This document shows positions 25,671 through 34,196 of a stretch of 64,000 bases of DNA, piece after piece (the stretch's first letter is position 1; every line of letters begins with the position of its first letter). The translations under genes and the position numbers were made by a program. This stretch comes from Celeribacter sp. HF31 (GTDB lineage Bacteria > Pseudomonadota > Alphaproteobacteria > Rhodobacterales > Rhodobacteraceae), in contig NZ_JAATOT010000002.1 of the NCBI RefSeq assembly GCF_011806455.1, positions 62,001 to 126,000 of the forward strand, in the 5' to 3' direction. The notes under the pieces are model-generated. The model was given only the letters and a program-made list of their open reading frames with translations. It searched no databases and had not been told where the DNA came from.

Positions 25671-26830
25671 ATCATATCTCCTTGGCAAAAAGCCTCTATC
25701 GCGTTCAGGAAAATCTCCGCCCCCAAGGGAATGAGCGCATCGGGAAAGTCGAAATCCGGGTTGTGCAACTCGGGTTGATCTTCGCCCGACCCCAAAAACA
25801 GCATCGCCGCCGGGATTTCCGTGCCGAAAAGGCCAAAATCCTCCGACGGACGCATCGGGATCGCGCCCTCGACACGCGGCAGGCCTTTCACCGCGTCTTC
25901 CAAGAGCGCGGTCGCCTCGGGGGCGTTCACCGAATGGCTGAAAGCGTCATGAATGGTGATCTCTGGGGTGAAAGCTGCGGCGGAGGTCTCGATCAGCGCG
26001 CGGGCCTCGGCTTCAAGTGCGGACATTTCACTGTTCAAAAGCGTGCGCAGTGTGACTTGCAACTCCGCTTCGCCGGGGCTGATGCCAAAGGACGGCACCC
26101 CGAGCCGCGCGTGGGTGACGGTGCAGAGCCGAAAGCCCGGGTCTTCGGTCGGCAAATCCCGCGACAAGGCACCCAGGGCCGGGATCAGTTCAGACAGGGC
26201 CAGACCGGGCGAGCGGCCATTTTCAGGCCGCGCGGCGTGAGAAGTCTGGCCGGTGAAGCGGATATGAAGCCCGCGCGAGGCACAGGCCACTGGCCCCTCT
26301 TGCAAGGCCACAGAGCCGAGTGGCAGCTTTGGCAGATTGTGCAAAGAGATCGCCAGATCGGGGGTGAGTGCAGCGAATTTCGGATCGGCCATCACGGCAC
26401 GGGCGCCCTGCCCGGTCTCTTCGGCGGGTTGGAACATCAGGACGACGCGGCACGCAGGTGCACGCTGAGACAGAGCGCAGCCCACCGCGTAAAGCGTCGC
26501 CATATGGCCGTCATGGCCGCAGAGATGTCCGACGCCCTCCGTGAGCGACCGATATTCGGGGCCAAAATCCTCCAAGATCGGCAAAGCATCCAGCTCCGCC
26601 CGGATCATCAGGGTTCTCGCGCCAGTACCAAAGACGGCGGCCACCCCCGTGCCGCCCAGCCCTTCGATCACTTCCGCGCCAAGATCACGCATGCGCTGAG
26701 CGATGCGTTTGGCGGTCTCATGCTCTTCGCCTGACACCTCGGGAAAGCGATGCAACTCGTGGCGCAGGGCGATCGCCTCGGCCAAAGTGTCCGGTGCGAG
26801 GGTCCAGGCCCCGGGAAGCGGATGTGTCAT
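25667..26830 (-). CDS. M20-family amidohydrolase (hippurate hydrolase-like)
   Basis: A 387-aa metal-dependent amidohydrolase of the M20D group, which cleaves N-acyl or N-benzoyl amino acids and similar amides. Conserved parts are LRHELHRFPEVSGEE at the N-terminus, GHLCGHDGHMATLYA (metal ligands) near residue 93 and the catalytic acid pair in FQPAEETGQGARAV; the dimerisation domain follows, then the late metal His region in MRPSEDFGLFG. The ATG overlaps the phosphoesterase stop (ATGA). Substrate is not predicted. Confidence 0.9.
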   Translation of the reverse strand: MTHPLPGAWTLAPDTLAEAIALRHELHRFPEVSGEEHETAKRIAQRMRDLGAEVIEGLGGTGVAAVFGTGARTLMIRAELDALPILEDFGPEYRSLTEGVGHLCGHDGHMATLYAVGCALSQRAPACRVVLMFQPAEETGQGARAVMADPKFAALTPDLAISLHNLPKLPLGSVALQEGPVACASRGLHIRFTGQTSHAARPENGRSPGLALSELIPALGALSRDLPTEDPGFRLCTVTHARLGVPSFGISPGEAELQVTLRTLLNSEMSALEAEARALIETSAAAFTPEITIHDAFSHSVNAPEATALLEDAVKGLPRVEGAIPMRPSEDFGLFGTEIPAAMLFLGSGEDQPELHNPDFDFPDALIPLGAEIFLNAIEAFCQGDMM

Positions 26831-27723
26831 GAGGTCGTCTCCTCCGGACCGCAAAGCGTCACGACCGTAATCTCAGGCGGCATGTTGATGCGCACCGGAT
26901 ATTCGGAACAGCCGATCCCGCCCGAGACAATCAACACGCGCCCCTCGGCCTCGTAGCGCCCGTAGGAATAGGTCTCGTTCTCCGCCGCCATGATGATGGG
27001 AGAGCGGTTGCCGATGCGGATTTGTCCGCCGTGGGTGTGGCCCGACAGGGTCAGGATGCATTGCGCGGGGACATGCGGAAACAGATCGGGTTCATGCGCC
27101 AAAAGGATCGCAGGCGCCTCCGAGGTGACCTCGCGCATGGCGGCCTCCAGATCGTCGAAACCCTCGCCATCCGGTCCCTCGTCATAGGGGCGTTGATCGC
27201 CCAGACCGACGAGCCAGACTTCGCCGCCCTCATGCGCCAATTTGGCCGCCTCATTGTCCAGCAAGGGAATGCCGTGACGGGTCAGCGCCTTTTGTGCTTC
27301 GCAAGGCACGCGGGCCTTGGCGGCATCAAAATCCTGCCACCAGTCGTGATTGCCGAGCACGGCATAGGTGCCGAGTGTGCCACGAAACTCTTTCAACGCG
27401 TCGATGATGTCGTCTTTGCCCGTCTGCCCCCAGGTCCAGCCATGAGCCGCGGAATAATCCCCCAACAGCACCGCCAGATCCGGCGCCAACCGATTGGCTT
27501 TGCGGGTGATCCGTCTGACCCGCGACAACGGGATGTAAGGCGCGCCCGCATGCAGATCGGAGATGATCACAATCCGCATCGGCGCCCTCGCGCCCCACGC
27601 CGGGTGTTCGACCCGATAGCGTTTGACGCGCAGCCGCCAGGCGGGTTCGATCCAGACCCCGTAAAAAAGGGCCAGGAGCAAGACGGCTCCCAGCCCGAGA
27701 AGGATGTAAAATCCCGCGTTCAC
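26827..27723 (-). CDS. Membrane-anchored metallophosphoesterase (YkuE-like)
   Basis: A 298-aa calcineurin-like phosphoesterase. An N-terminal membrane segment (FYILLGLGAVLLLALFYGVWI) places the catalytic domain on one face of the membrane. Metal-ligand motifs appear in order: IISDLHAGAPY, VLLGDYSA, VLGNHDWW, LLAHEPD and LSGHTHGGQIR. Relatives include UDP-2,3-diacylglucosamine hydrolase-like and YkuE enzymes; substrate unknown. It starts 4 bp after the sodB stop. Confidence 0.9.
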   Translation of the reverse strand: MNAGFYILLGLGAVLLLALFYGVWIEPAWRLRVKRYRVEHPAWGARAPMRIVIISDLHAGAPYIPLSRVRRITRKANRLAPDLAVLLGDYSAAHGWTWGQTGKDDIIDALKEFRGTLGTYAVLGNHDWWQDFDAAKARVPCEAQKALTRHGIPLLDNEAAKLAHEGGEVWLVGLGDQRPYDEGPDGEGFDDLEAAMREVTSEAPAILLAHEPDLFPHVPAQCILTLSGHTHGGQIRIGNRSPIIMAAENETYSYGRYEAEGRVLIVSGGIGCSEYPVRINMPPEITVVTLCGPEETTS

Positions 27724-27727
27724 CGGA

Positions 27728-28327
27728 TCACATGCGCGATGCGACGTTTTCCCAGTTCACCAGCTTGTCGAGGAAGTTCGACAGGTAGACCGGGCGTTTG
27801 TTGCGGAAGTCGATGTAGTAGGAGTGTTCCCAGACGTCACAGCCCAAAAGAGCGGTCTGGCCGAAGCAGAGCGGGTTCACGCCGTTTTCGGTCTTGGTCA
27901 CTTTGAGGGAGCCGTCGGTGTCTTTGACGAGCCAAGCCCAGCCGGAGCCGAACTGACCGGCACCTGCGGCGGCGAAATCTTCTTTGAATTTTTCGACGGA
28001 GCCAAAGGATTCGACGAGCGCTTTTTCAAGCTCACCCGGCATTTTCTTCTCGCCCGGGCCCATCATTTCCCAGAATTGGGTGTGATTCCAGTGCTGCGAC
28101 GCGTTGTTGAAGATGCCGTTTTGAGCAACGGCGCCAGCGTCATAGGTGCCTTTGATGATCTCTTCGACCGATTTGCCTTCCCACTCGGTGCCTTCGATCA
28201 GCTTGTTGCCGGTCGTCACATAGGCGTTGTGGTGCAGGTCGTGGTGATACTCGAGCGTCTCCTTGGACATGCCGAGATCGGCGAGAGCGTCGTGTGCATA
28301 GGGAAGATCGGGAAGTTCAAAAGCCAT
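27728..28327 (-). CDS. sodB: Superoxide dismutase (Fe/Mn family, SodB-type)
   Basis: A 199-aa cytoplasmic enzyme converting superoxide to hydrogen peroxide and oxygen. The start at 28327 follows GGAGG with five bases spacing. Metal ligands are His in LEYHHDLHHNAYV, His in SQHWNHTQFW, and Asp/His in CDVWEHSYYIDFRN. AAGAGQFGSGWAWLV with Gln before FGSGW indicates the Fe-type side of the family. It leads an operon with a phosphoesterase, an amidohydrolase and a SUKH-like gene, an unusual set for a SOD. Confidence 0.96.
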   Translation of the reverse strand: MAFELPDLPYAHDALADLGMSKETLEYHHDLHHNAYVTTGNKLIEGTEWEGKSVEEIIKGTYDAGAVAQNGIFNNASQHWNHTQFWEMMGPGEKKMPGELEKALVESFGSVEKFKEDFAAAGAGQFGSGWAWLVKDTDGSLKVTKTENGVNPLCFGQTALLGCDVWEHSYYIDFRNKRPVYLSNFLDKLVNWENVASRM

Positions 28328-28475
28328 TGGGGCCTCCATAAGTCAGCAGTGATGCGTTTCAGATCCGGGTTATAGGTGATCCGATGCCGGGCTCGGGTCA
28401 AGGGCGAAACACTGGAATCGTTCCAGAAAAGCTGAACAGCGGGTGTTCGCCGCTGTCCGCTTGTATGCCCAAGGA

Positions 28476-28637
28476 TCAATTGCCGTCCGGCAGATCGATC
28501 TGAATCTCAGGCTCATCGCCAATCGGCGGAACATCCCCGCCGGTGAAAAGATAATAGGCGATCCCGACCACCAAAACGAGTATCGCGCCCACCAAAATGC
28601 CAAGCCCGGTATTGCCACCACTTTTTTCGCCACTCAT
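28476..28637 (-). CDS. 53-aa single-span membrane protein
   Basis: Starts at 28637 behind AAGGAGA. The product has a short Gly/Ser-rich N-terminus, one transmembrane segment (GLGILVGAILVLVVGIAYYLF) and an acidic tail (DEPEIQIDLPDG), probably periplasmic. Similar 45-60-aa proteins are frequent in Rhodobacteraceae but have no assigned function. It is transcribed toward the sodB promoter region, with a 148-bp gap to sodB. Confidence 0.7.
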   Translation of the reverse strand: MSGEKSGGNTGLGILVGAILVLVVGIAYYLFTGGDVPPIGDEPEIQIDLPDGN

Positions 28638-28842
28638 GACTGTCTCCTTAATGTCAAACCGTTGTGTCAACGGCCCCAAGCGGGACCGATTGAAAACACA
28701 ACGTAAACCGCCGCCAGAGGGTTCCGAAAATGCACAGGAGAAAATGCGCACTGGCAGATACACTGTGGAAAATACACCATGGAAAATACAAGGAGCAGGT
28801 TTCATCTTGCCTGAGATTTGAGAGAGGCTTTAGATTGAAGAC

Positions 28843-29316
28843 ATGTTTTGGCTCTGGATTTTAATGGTTTTGGCGTTCCCCTTTTTGGGTTGGTGGGCGC
28901 ATAAGAGATTGCGCCAGCTCTCCCAGACGATTGACCAAACCGACGCTTGGCTGTCCGGCCAGGCCGCCAAGCTCCCTTCAGATCGCAAACGCCCCATCAG
29001 ACACACAGCACCGCGCCGTAAAATCGTCACGCAAAATCTGCGTGAGGCCCTGTCGCGCATGACCTTCTATGGCGCGTTCACCCCCATGCCGATTATGATT
29101 TTCAACGTCTTTCGATACGCAAAACGCAAAGAATGGTGGCAAGACAAAGACCCCCAGCTCAAGGCAAGGACATCGGGGCCATGGGACACCCCAGAGACGG
29201 ACGACGATAATATTGTCGATATTGTCGACATCGATTTCGATATCCGAGACCTCCCTGCGTCTCAAAAGGAGCCTCAAGGCCCGGCGTCAGCAGACAGTCC
29301 AACACATAAAGGTTGA
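28843..29316 (+). CDS. Hypothetical membrane protein
   Basis: A 157-aa protein of unrecognised family. It has an N-terminal hydrophobic segment (MFWLWILMVLAFPFLGWW), a basic region (DRKRPIRHTAPRRK), a short second hydrophobic stretch (FTPMPIMIFNVFRY) and a very acidic tail (TPETDDDNIVDIVDIDFDI). The ribosome-binding site is weak (TTGAAG). The amino acid layout is coherent and codon use fits the genome, so it is probably a gene, but without homology support. Confidence 0.45.
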   Translation: MFWLWILMVLAFPFLGWWAHKRLRQLSQTIDQTDAWLSGQAAKLPSDRKRPIRHTAPRRKIVTQNLREALSRMTFYGAFTPMPIMIFNVFRYAKRKEWWQDKDPQLKARTSGPWDTPETDDDNIVDIVDIDFDIRDLPASQKEPQGPASADSPTHKG

Positions 29317-29407
29317 GACAGCCGGTCACACCCACGTCATAAGGGGTTTCGCAAAGCCCCTCCGCCGGATACACCTTCCGAACGGAAACTCTTTGACGGA
29401 CCCTGAC

Positions 29408-30643
29408 ATGACCTTTTGGATCATCGCCACTGCCATCGCCATCCTGTCCGCCGCCCCTCTGGCGCTCGCTTTGCGCAAGTCGCGCGGGATCGGGGCCGAC
29501 AGCGCCTCTGCGGCGGAGATCGAGATGAAGGTCTACCGCGACCAGCTCAAAGAGGTCGATCGCGATGCGGCCCGTGGCGTGATCTCGGACGAGGACGCCA
29601 AACGCGCCCGAGTCGAGGTCTCTCGCCGCCTGCTCGAGGCCGACAAAGCGCGGGAGACCAAAGCGAAAACCACCACCGCTGCCCCGATCTGGGCCGCGGT
29701 TGCGCTGGGCACGGCGGTGATCGGCGGCGGGATCTGGCTCTACAGCGATCTCGGCCAACCCAAATACGAAGACCTGCCGCTCTCGCATCGCCTCGAAGTG
29801 GCCGAAGAGATCCGCGCCAACCGCCCGTCTCAGGCCGAGATCGAACAGACCCGCCCCTCCTCGCCGCCCATCCAGGAGCCTGACGAACGTCTTTTGACCC
29901 TCGTCGCCCAATTGCGCACCGCGCTGGAAACCCGCCCGGACGATCTTCAGGGCCACATTTTGCTGGCCCGCAACGAGGCCGTGATCGGCAATTACGACCG
30001 TGCCTATGCCGCCCAACAAGAGGTGATCCGCATCAAAGGCCCCGGCGCCACCGCCGACGATTACGCAGATCTCGCCGATATGATGATCCTCGCCGCAGGC
30101 GGCTATGTCTCGCCCGAGGCCGAGGAAGCCCTGTCCAAGGCCCTGAGCCGCGATCCGCAAAACGGCACGGCGATCTACTATTCCGGCATGATGTTCGCCC
30201 AAAACGGCCGTCCCGATATGACCTTCAAACTCTGGCGTCCTCTGCTGAATTCCTCGGCCGCAGACGACCCTTGGGTGCCGCCAATCCGCGCCCAGATCGA
30301 AGCCGTCGCCCAGGCCGCCGGTGTGCGCTACACCCTGCCGCCCGCCCCGATGGAGAACGGTCTGCGCGGGCCCACCCAAGAGGACATCGACGCCACCGCC
30401 GAGATGACGCCCGAAGAACGCCAGGAGATGATCCGCGGCATGGTCGAAGGCCTGTCCGCGCGCCTCGCCAACGAAGGCGGCTCGCCCGAGGAATGGGGCC
30501 GCCTGATCTCCTCTCTCGCCATGCTGGGCGACACCGACCGTGCCCGCGCGATCTGGAACGAGGCGCAGGTGATCTTTGGCCCCTCGCCCGAGGCGCTGGC
30601 CGTGATCCGTCAGGGCGCCGAACGTGCGGGACTTGTCGAATGA
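29408..30643 (+). CDS. ccmI: c-type cytochrome biogenesis protein CcmI
   Basis: A 411-aa inner-membrane chaperone that holds apocytochrome c for haem attachment by CcmFH. The ATG at 29408 starts the first transmembrane helix ([20 protein letters not shown]). A cytoplasmic loop with a leucine-zipper-like region ([26 protein letters not shown]) follows, then helix 2 ([17 protein letters not shown]). The large periplasmic TPR domain begins near residue 175. It overlaps ruvX by 4 bp (ATGA) although the two functions are unrelated. Confidence 0.93.
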   Translation: MTFWIIATAIAILSAAPLALALRKSRGIGADSASAAEIEMKVYRDQLKEVDRDAARGVISDEDAKRARVEVSRRLLEADKARETKAKTTTAAPIWAAVALGTAVIGGGIWLYSDLGQPKYEDLPLSHRLEVAEEIRANRPSQAEIEQTRPSSPPIQEPDERLLTLVAQLRTALETRPDDLQGHILLARNEAVIGNYDRAYAAQQEVIRIKGPGATADDYADLADMMILAAGGYVSPEAEEALSKALSRDPQNGTAIYYSGMMFAQNGRPDMTFKLWRPLLNSSAADDPWVPPIRAQIEAVAQAAGVRYTLPPAPMENGLRGPTQEDIDATAEMTPEERQEMIRGMVEGLSARLANEGGSPEEWGRLISSLAMLGDTDRARAIWNEAQVIFGPSPEALAVIRQGAERAGLVE

Positions 30644-31113
30644 GCGCCCTGATCACCGATGACGTCGCAGAATTCAACGCCTCCCTGCCCGCTATGAGTG
30701 CGCTCGCCGGGTTGGATTTTGGCGACAAAACCATCGGCGTCGCGATCTCCGATCGGCTACGCTCTGTCGCCACCCCGACCGAGACAATCCGGCGCAAGAA
30801 ATTCACCCAGGACGCTGAGGCTTTGCTGAAACTCCTGGCCGCGCGTGAAGTCTCCGGCATCGTCTTGGGCCTGCCGCGTAACATGGATGGCTCCGAAGGC
30901 CCGCGCTGTCAGAAAACCCGCGCCTTTGCCCGCAATCTGAGCCAATTGACCGACCTGCCGATCACCTTCTGGGACGAGCGCCTGTCCTCTGTGGCCGCTG
31001 ACCGCGCCATGTTGGAGGCCGACATGTCCCGCGCCAAACGCGCCGATAAGATCGACCAGGTCGCCGCCGGCGTGATCCTGCAAGGCGCGCTGGATCGCTT
31101 GAGGAACCTGTGA
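30640..31113 (+). CDS. ruvX: Holliday junction resolvase-like RuvX (YqgF)
   Basis: A 157-aa RNase H-fold nuclease. YqgF is implicated in 16S rRNA 5'-end maturation, and the same family is annotated as Holliday junction resolvase RuvX. Catalytic motifs are [15 protein letters not shown] (first Asp), [25 protein letters not shown] (Glu), and [13 protein letters not shown] (last Asp). The start overlaps the ccmI stop, and the DUF1289 gene starts within its stop codon. Confidence 0.94.
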   Translation: MSALITDDVAEFNASLPAMSALAGLDFGDKTIGVAISDRLRSVATPTETIRRKKFTQDAEALLKLLAAREVSGIVLGLPRNMDGSEGPRCQKTRAFARNLSQLTDLPITFWDERLSSVAADRAMLEADMSRAKRADKIDQVAAGVILQGALDRLRNL

Positions 31114-31313
31114 TGGCCACGGCGACATCGCGTCAGACAATCGAAAGCCCCTGCACCAATGTTTGCAAAATCGACCCGGACACCCGGCTCTGTCTGGGCT
31201 GCGCCCGCTCGATCGACGAAATCGCGGCCTGGTCGCGGATGACTGCTGAGGCGCGCCGCCAAGTCATGGCGGAACTGCCGCAACGCGCGGAAAAGCTTAA
31301 ACGTCAGAAGTGA
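31113..31313 (+). CDS. DUF1289 family protein
   Basis: A 66-aa protein with the DUF1289 cysteine pattern SPCTNVCKIDP ... CLGCARSIDEIAAW, which would bind one metal ion or cluster. The start is ATG 31113 (or GTG 31110), overlapping the ruvX stop (TGATG). The family is widespread in proteobacteria; function unknown, though often linked to Fe-S handling by context. Confidence 0.88.
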   Translation: MATATSRQTIESPCTNVCKIDPDTRLCLGCARSIDEIAAWSRMTAEARRQVMAELPQRAEKLKRQK

Positions 31314-31370
31314 GTATTTTTGCAGCAAAGGAGACGGCGTTTCCTTTGTGCTCGAAATACTCAATCCTCC

Positions 31371-32192
31371 TCACGCCATCAGCGCCTTGCGCAGCATGTT
31401 GAGCGCGACAAGGATCAGGAAACCGCCGAACACACGTTTCAGGGGTTTCGGGTCCATGGCATGGGCGATTTTCGCCCCCAAAGGCGCGGTGATCAGCGTC
31501 ATGCAGATCACCAAGAGGAAGGCAGCGATATTGACGGCACCGACGGTGAAGGGCGGCGTCACCTCGGCGGGCAGATCGACGAAGAGAAACCCGATCACCG
31601 ACGGAATCGCGATGATCGCGCCAAAGCCCGCGGCGGTTGCCACGGCACGGTGGATCGGCACGCCGTAAAGCGTCATGGTCGGCACCCCGAAGGAGCCGCC
31701 GCCGATGCCCATGAGCACGGAGAGAAAGCCGATGAGCGGCGAGATGATGACCCGCATGATGCCTTTCGGCATCTCCGAGCCCAGCCGCCAGGCGGAATTG
31801 CCGAAGGCCATGTAAAGGCCAATGAAAATCGCGACACCGCCAAAGATCATCTGAAGCGTGGCCGAGCGCAGGCTGGAGGCGACGAGCACGCCGATCACGG
31901 CGCCCACGACGATCCCCGGCGCAAAGCTTTTCAGGATCGACCATTCCACCGCGCCCTTTTTGTGGTGCGACAGGACGGAACGGATCGAGGTCACGATGAT
32001 GGTCGCCAAGGAGGTGGCGAGGCAGATTTGCATGAGCTGCGGACTGTCGTAGCCCAGCCCCGCAAAGGCGTAATAGAAGGCCGGAACAAGAACGATACCG
32101 CCCCCCACGCCCAAAAGACCGGCCAAAATGCCCGCGAAGGCGCCGATGACGGCGATCAGGGCGGCGAAGGGGAGAAGTGTCGACATATCCAT
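31371..32192 (-). CDS. TauE/SafE-family membrane transporter
   Basis: A 273-aa protein with about eight hydrophobic segments in two repeats, both with the family motif GGGSFGVPTM / GVGGGIVLVPAFYY. The start at 32192 is taken because the longer frame at 32213 would begin inside the acuI terminator. TauE/SafE proteins are proposed exporters of sulfite, sulfoacetate or similar anions. The closest neighbour, acuI, belongs to DMSP catabolism, so a sulfur-compound substrate is plausible but not shown. Confidence 0.88.
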   Translation of the reverse strand: MDMSTLLPFAALIAVIGAFAGILAGLLGVGGGIVLVPAFYYAFAGLGYDSPQLMQICLATSLATIIVTSIRSVLSHHKKGAVEWSILKSFAPGIVVGAVIGVLVASSLRSATLQMIFGGVAIFIGLYMAFGNSAWRLGSEMPKGIMRVIISPLIGFLSVLMGIGGGSFGVPTMTLYGVPIHRAVATAAGFGAIIAIPSVIGFLFVDLPAEVTPPFTVGAVNIAAFLLVICMTLITAPLGAKIAHAMDPKPLKRVFGGFLILVALNMLRKALMA

Positions 32193-32211
32193 GGCGCAAA
32201 GCGTTAACGAC

Positions 32212-32241
32212 AAAACGCGCTCTTGAGAAGAGCGCGTTTTT
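32212..32241 (-). terminator. Rho-independent terminator of acuI
   Basis: A perfect 13-bp stem AAAACGCGCTCTT / AAGAGCGCGTTTT with loop GAG. On the minus strand the U-rich side follows the acuI stop at 32266. It could also work on the other strand. Confidence 0.88.
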
Positions 32242-32265
32242 AAATGGTGTCGCCTGCGCTTATGC

Positions 32266-33249
32266 TCAGAGTTCGACCAAGACCCGGCCTTTCACACCAC
32301 CTTTGAGGATCGCGGCCCCAAGCGCGGGCAGGTCTTCGAGCGTCGCGGGGCGCACCATCTCTTCGAGTTTCTCCATAGGCAGGTCGGAGGCGATGCGGGT
32401 CCAGCAGCGAATGCGGTTGTCTTTCGGCTGCATCACGGAGTCGATGCCCAGAAGATTCACACCCCGCAGCAAAAACGGAATGACCGTGGCTGGGAGGTCA
32501 GCGCCGCCTGCAAGCCCGATGGCAGCAACAGAGCCGCCGTATTTCATCTGGCCCAGCACCCGCGCCAGCATTGATCCGCCCACCGCGTCGATACACCCGG
32601 CCCAGGTCTCGGATTCGAGGGGGCGTTTGACGGTCTCGCTGATGTCGTCCCGCGCGACGATTTGGGTGGCGCCAAGCGATTTGAGATAGTCGGCGCCTTC
32701 GGGACGCCCGGTGACGGCGGCGACCTCATAGCCGAGATGCGCGAGAATGGCCGTGGCGACAGAGCCGACACCGCCCGAAGCCCCCGTGACCAAAACGGGG
32801 CCCTTGTCGGGCGTCAGACCCTGGTCTTCCAGCGCCATCACCGCGAGCATGGCAGTGAACCCTGCGGTGCCGACGGCCATGGCCTGACGTGTTGAGAGGC
32901 CTTCAGGCAGCGGCACCAGCCAGTCGGATTTGACACGCGCCTTTTCGGCATAGCCACCCCAATGCACCTCGCCCACACGCCAGCCGGTGAGCACCACCTT
33001 GTCGCCGGGTTTGAAATCGGGGCTCTCGGAGGCCTCGACCGTGCCCGCGAAATCAATCCCCGGCACATGCGGATATTTACGCACGAGACCGCCGCCTTTC
33101 GGCGAAAGGCACAGCCCGTCCTTGTAGTTCAGCGTGGAATACTCGACCCGCACCAACACGTCGCCTTCAGGCAAATCGGATTCGGGAATGTCTTTGATCT
33201 GCGGTTCCGCCAGACCATCGTCGTTTTGCTCCATAATCAGGGCGCGCAT
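32266..33249 (-). CDS. acuI: Acryloyl-CoA reductase (NADPH), AcuI/YhdH family
   Basis: A 328-aa zinc-free medium-chain dehydrogenase/reductase that reduces acryloyl-CoA to propionyl-CoA, detoxifying acrylate from DMSP cleavage and 3-hydroxypropionate metabolism. Start 33249 follows GGAGGA; a frame from 33306 has none. Characteristic parts are YSTLNYKDGLCLSPKGG, PHVPGIDFAGTV, LVTGASGGVGSVA (NADPH loop), and SVMQPKDNRIRCWTRIASDL near the C-terminus. It diverges from a GntR regulator, with paired operators between them. Confidence 0.92.
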   Translation of the reverse strand: MRALIMEQNDDGLAEPQIKDIPESDLPEGDVLVRVEYSTLNYKDGLCLSPKGGGLVRKYPHVPGIDFAGTVEASESPDFKPGDKVVLTGWRVGEVHWGGYAEKARVKSDWLVPLPEGLSTRQAMAVGTAGFTAMLAVMALEDQGLTPDKGPVLVTGASGGVGSVATAILAHLGYEVAAVTGRPEGADYLKSLGATQIVARDDISETVKRPLESETWAGCIDAVGGSMLARVLGQMKYGGSVAAIGLAGGADLPATVIPFLLRGVNLLGIDSVMQPKDNRIRCWTRIASDLPMEKLEEMVRPATLEDLPALGAAILKGGVKGRVLVEL

Positions 33250-33296
33250 GGAATCCTCCTTCTCATCTTGCACTTTTTTCAAACCTGCCCCATAAA

Positions 33297-33305
33297 TGTC
33301 AGACA
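33297..33305. promoter_or_regulatory. GntR operator 1, TGTCAGACA
   Basis: A 9-bp palindrome TGTC-A-GACA lies in the acuI/GntR intergenic space. A sister site sits 32 bp away, centre to centre, about three helical turns on the same DNA face. TGTCNGACA-like palindromes are typical of FCD-type GntR regulators. Confidence 0.65.
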
Positions 33306-33327
33306 ATTGATCTCACTGGCAAGTCAA

Positions 33328-34041
33328 ATGTCTGACAATTTCACAAGACCCCAAAAACAAAAGGATTTATCCGCTGCTATCGCGGAGCGCATTCGTCAGG
33401 ACATCCTGGCCGGCGCCTTGGTGGCCGATGACCGCCTGCCCTCCGAGTCTGAGCTTTCCGAGGCGCATGGCGTGTCACGTGCCACCGTGCGCGAGGCCTT
33501 GAAACGCTTGGCTGCACAAAGTCTGATCCGCACCAAACGTGGCGCCACGGGCGGGGCCTTTGTCAATCGTCAGTCCTTTGAGGACGCCTATGCCCAGATG
33601 GCCTCAAGCGCCACTCTGTTGATCACTTTGAATTCTGTTGACATCAAAACCGCCTGCGAAGCGCGCTTTGCCTTGGAACGGGGCTGCGTGCGACTGGCGG
33701 CCAAGCATCGCCAAGAGCATCACCTCGACAGGATGCGTGCGGAAATTGCCCGGCAGAAAGACCCGGAGTTGTCGGACGAAGCGTTTTGTGCCTCCGATGT
33801 GGCCTTTCACCGGGCTTTGGTGGATGCGGCGGGCAATCCTGTGCTGTCGTGGCAACTGGCCGCGGCAGTCGAAGGCATCGAGCCCTTGATGAACATGCTG
33901 ACCTATCGCCAGCGCGATCGCGATGCGGTGATTTCATTACATGAGGCCATGGTCGAGGCTTTGGAGGCGCGTGTGGGCGCGCGGTTGGAAATTTTGATGG
34001 ATTATCTGCGGGATCAGACGCTGCGGACGGCCTTGAGTTGA
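33328..34041 (+). CDS. GntR-family (FadR/FCD) transcriptional regulator
   Basis: A 237-aa repressor-type regulator. The winged HTH (residues about 12-75) reads IAERIRQDILAGAL, LPSESELSEAHGVSRATVREALKRL and ends in TKRGATGGAFV. The FCD domain (about 85-230) has the metal/ligand residues in FALERGCVRLAA, DVAFHRALVDAAGN and SLHEAMVEALEA. It diverges from acuI, unlike the MarR/TetR-type AcuR described in other roseobacters. Operator placement implies autoregulation and control of acuI; the inducer could be an acyl-CoA or carboxylic acid. Confidence 0.9.
   Translation: MSDNFTRPQKQKDLSAAIAERIRQDILAGALVADDRLPSESELSEAHGVSRATVREALKRLAAQSLIRTKRGATGGAFVNRQSFEDAYAQMASSATLLITLNSVDIKTACEARFALERGCVRLAAKHRQEHHLDRMRAEIARQKDPELSDEAFCASDVAFHRALVDAAGNPVLSWQLAAAVEGIEPLMNMLTYRQRDRDAVISLHEAMVEALEARVGARLEILMDYLRDQTLRTALS
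33329..33337. promoter_or_regulatory. GntR operator 2, TGTCTGACA, overlapping the regulator start
   Basis: The palindrome TGTC-T-GACA begins on the second base of the GntR start codon and extends into its coding sequence. Both sites are followed by ATT, so the shared 13-base core is ATGTC(A/T)GACAATT. Binding here should block the regulator's own transcription or translation. Confidence 0.62.
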
Positions 34042-34062
34042 GGTCTTCAACGGGCCTGCCCA

Positions 34063-34078
34063 TAATTTGATCAAATTA
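34063..34078. promoter_or_regulatory. 16-bp perfect palindrome TAATTTGATCAAATTA
   Basis: Located in the 155-bp gap between the GntR gene and the binding-protein gene, 119 bp before the latter. Its core TTTGATCAAA recurs at 36346-36355, before the phytochelatin-synthase-like gene. It probably marks a dimeric transcription-factor site; the factor is not identified. Confidence 0.5.
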
Positions 34079-34196
34079 CGTCACATCATGCCCTTCCCAT
34101 CGCCTTCCCCCACCACTCACGGGAATCTTGCTTGCAAAGGCCTAGCCGCCTGATAGCGTCTTGTTCCAGACATGGTCCATTTTTCAGGGAGATGAC

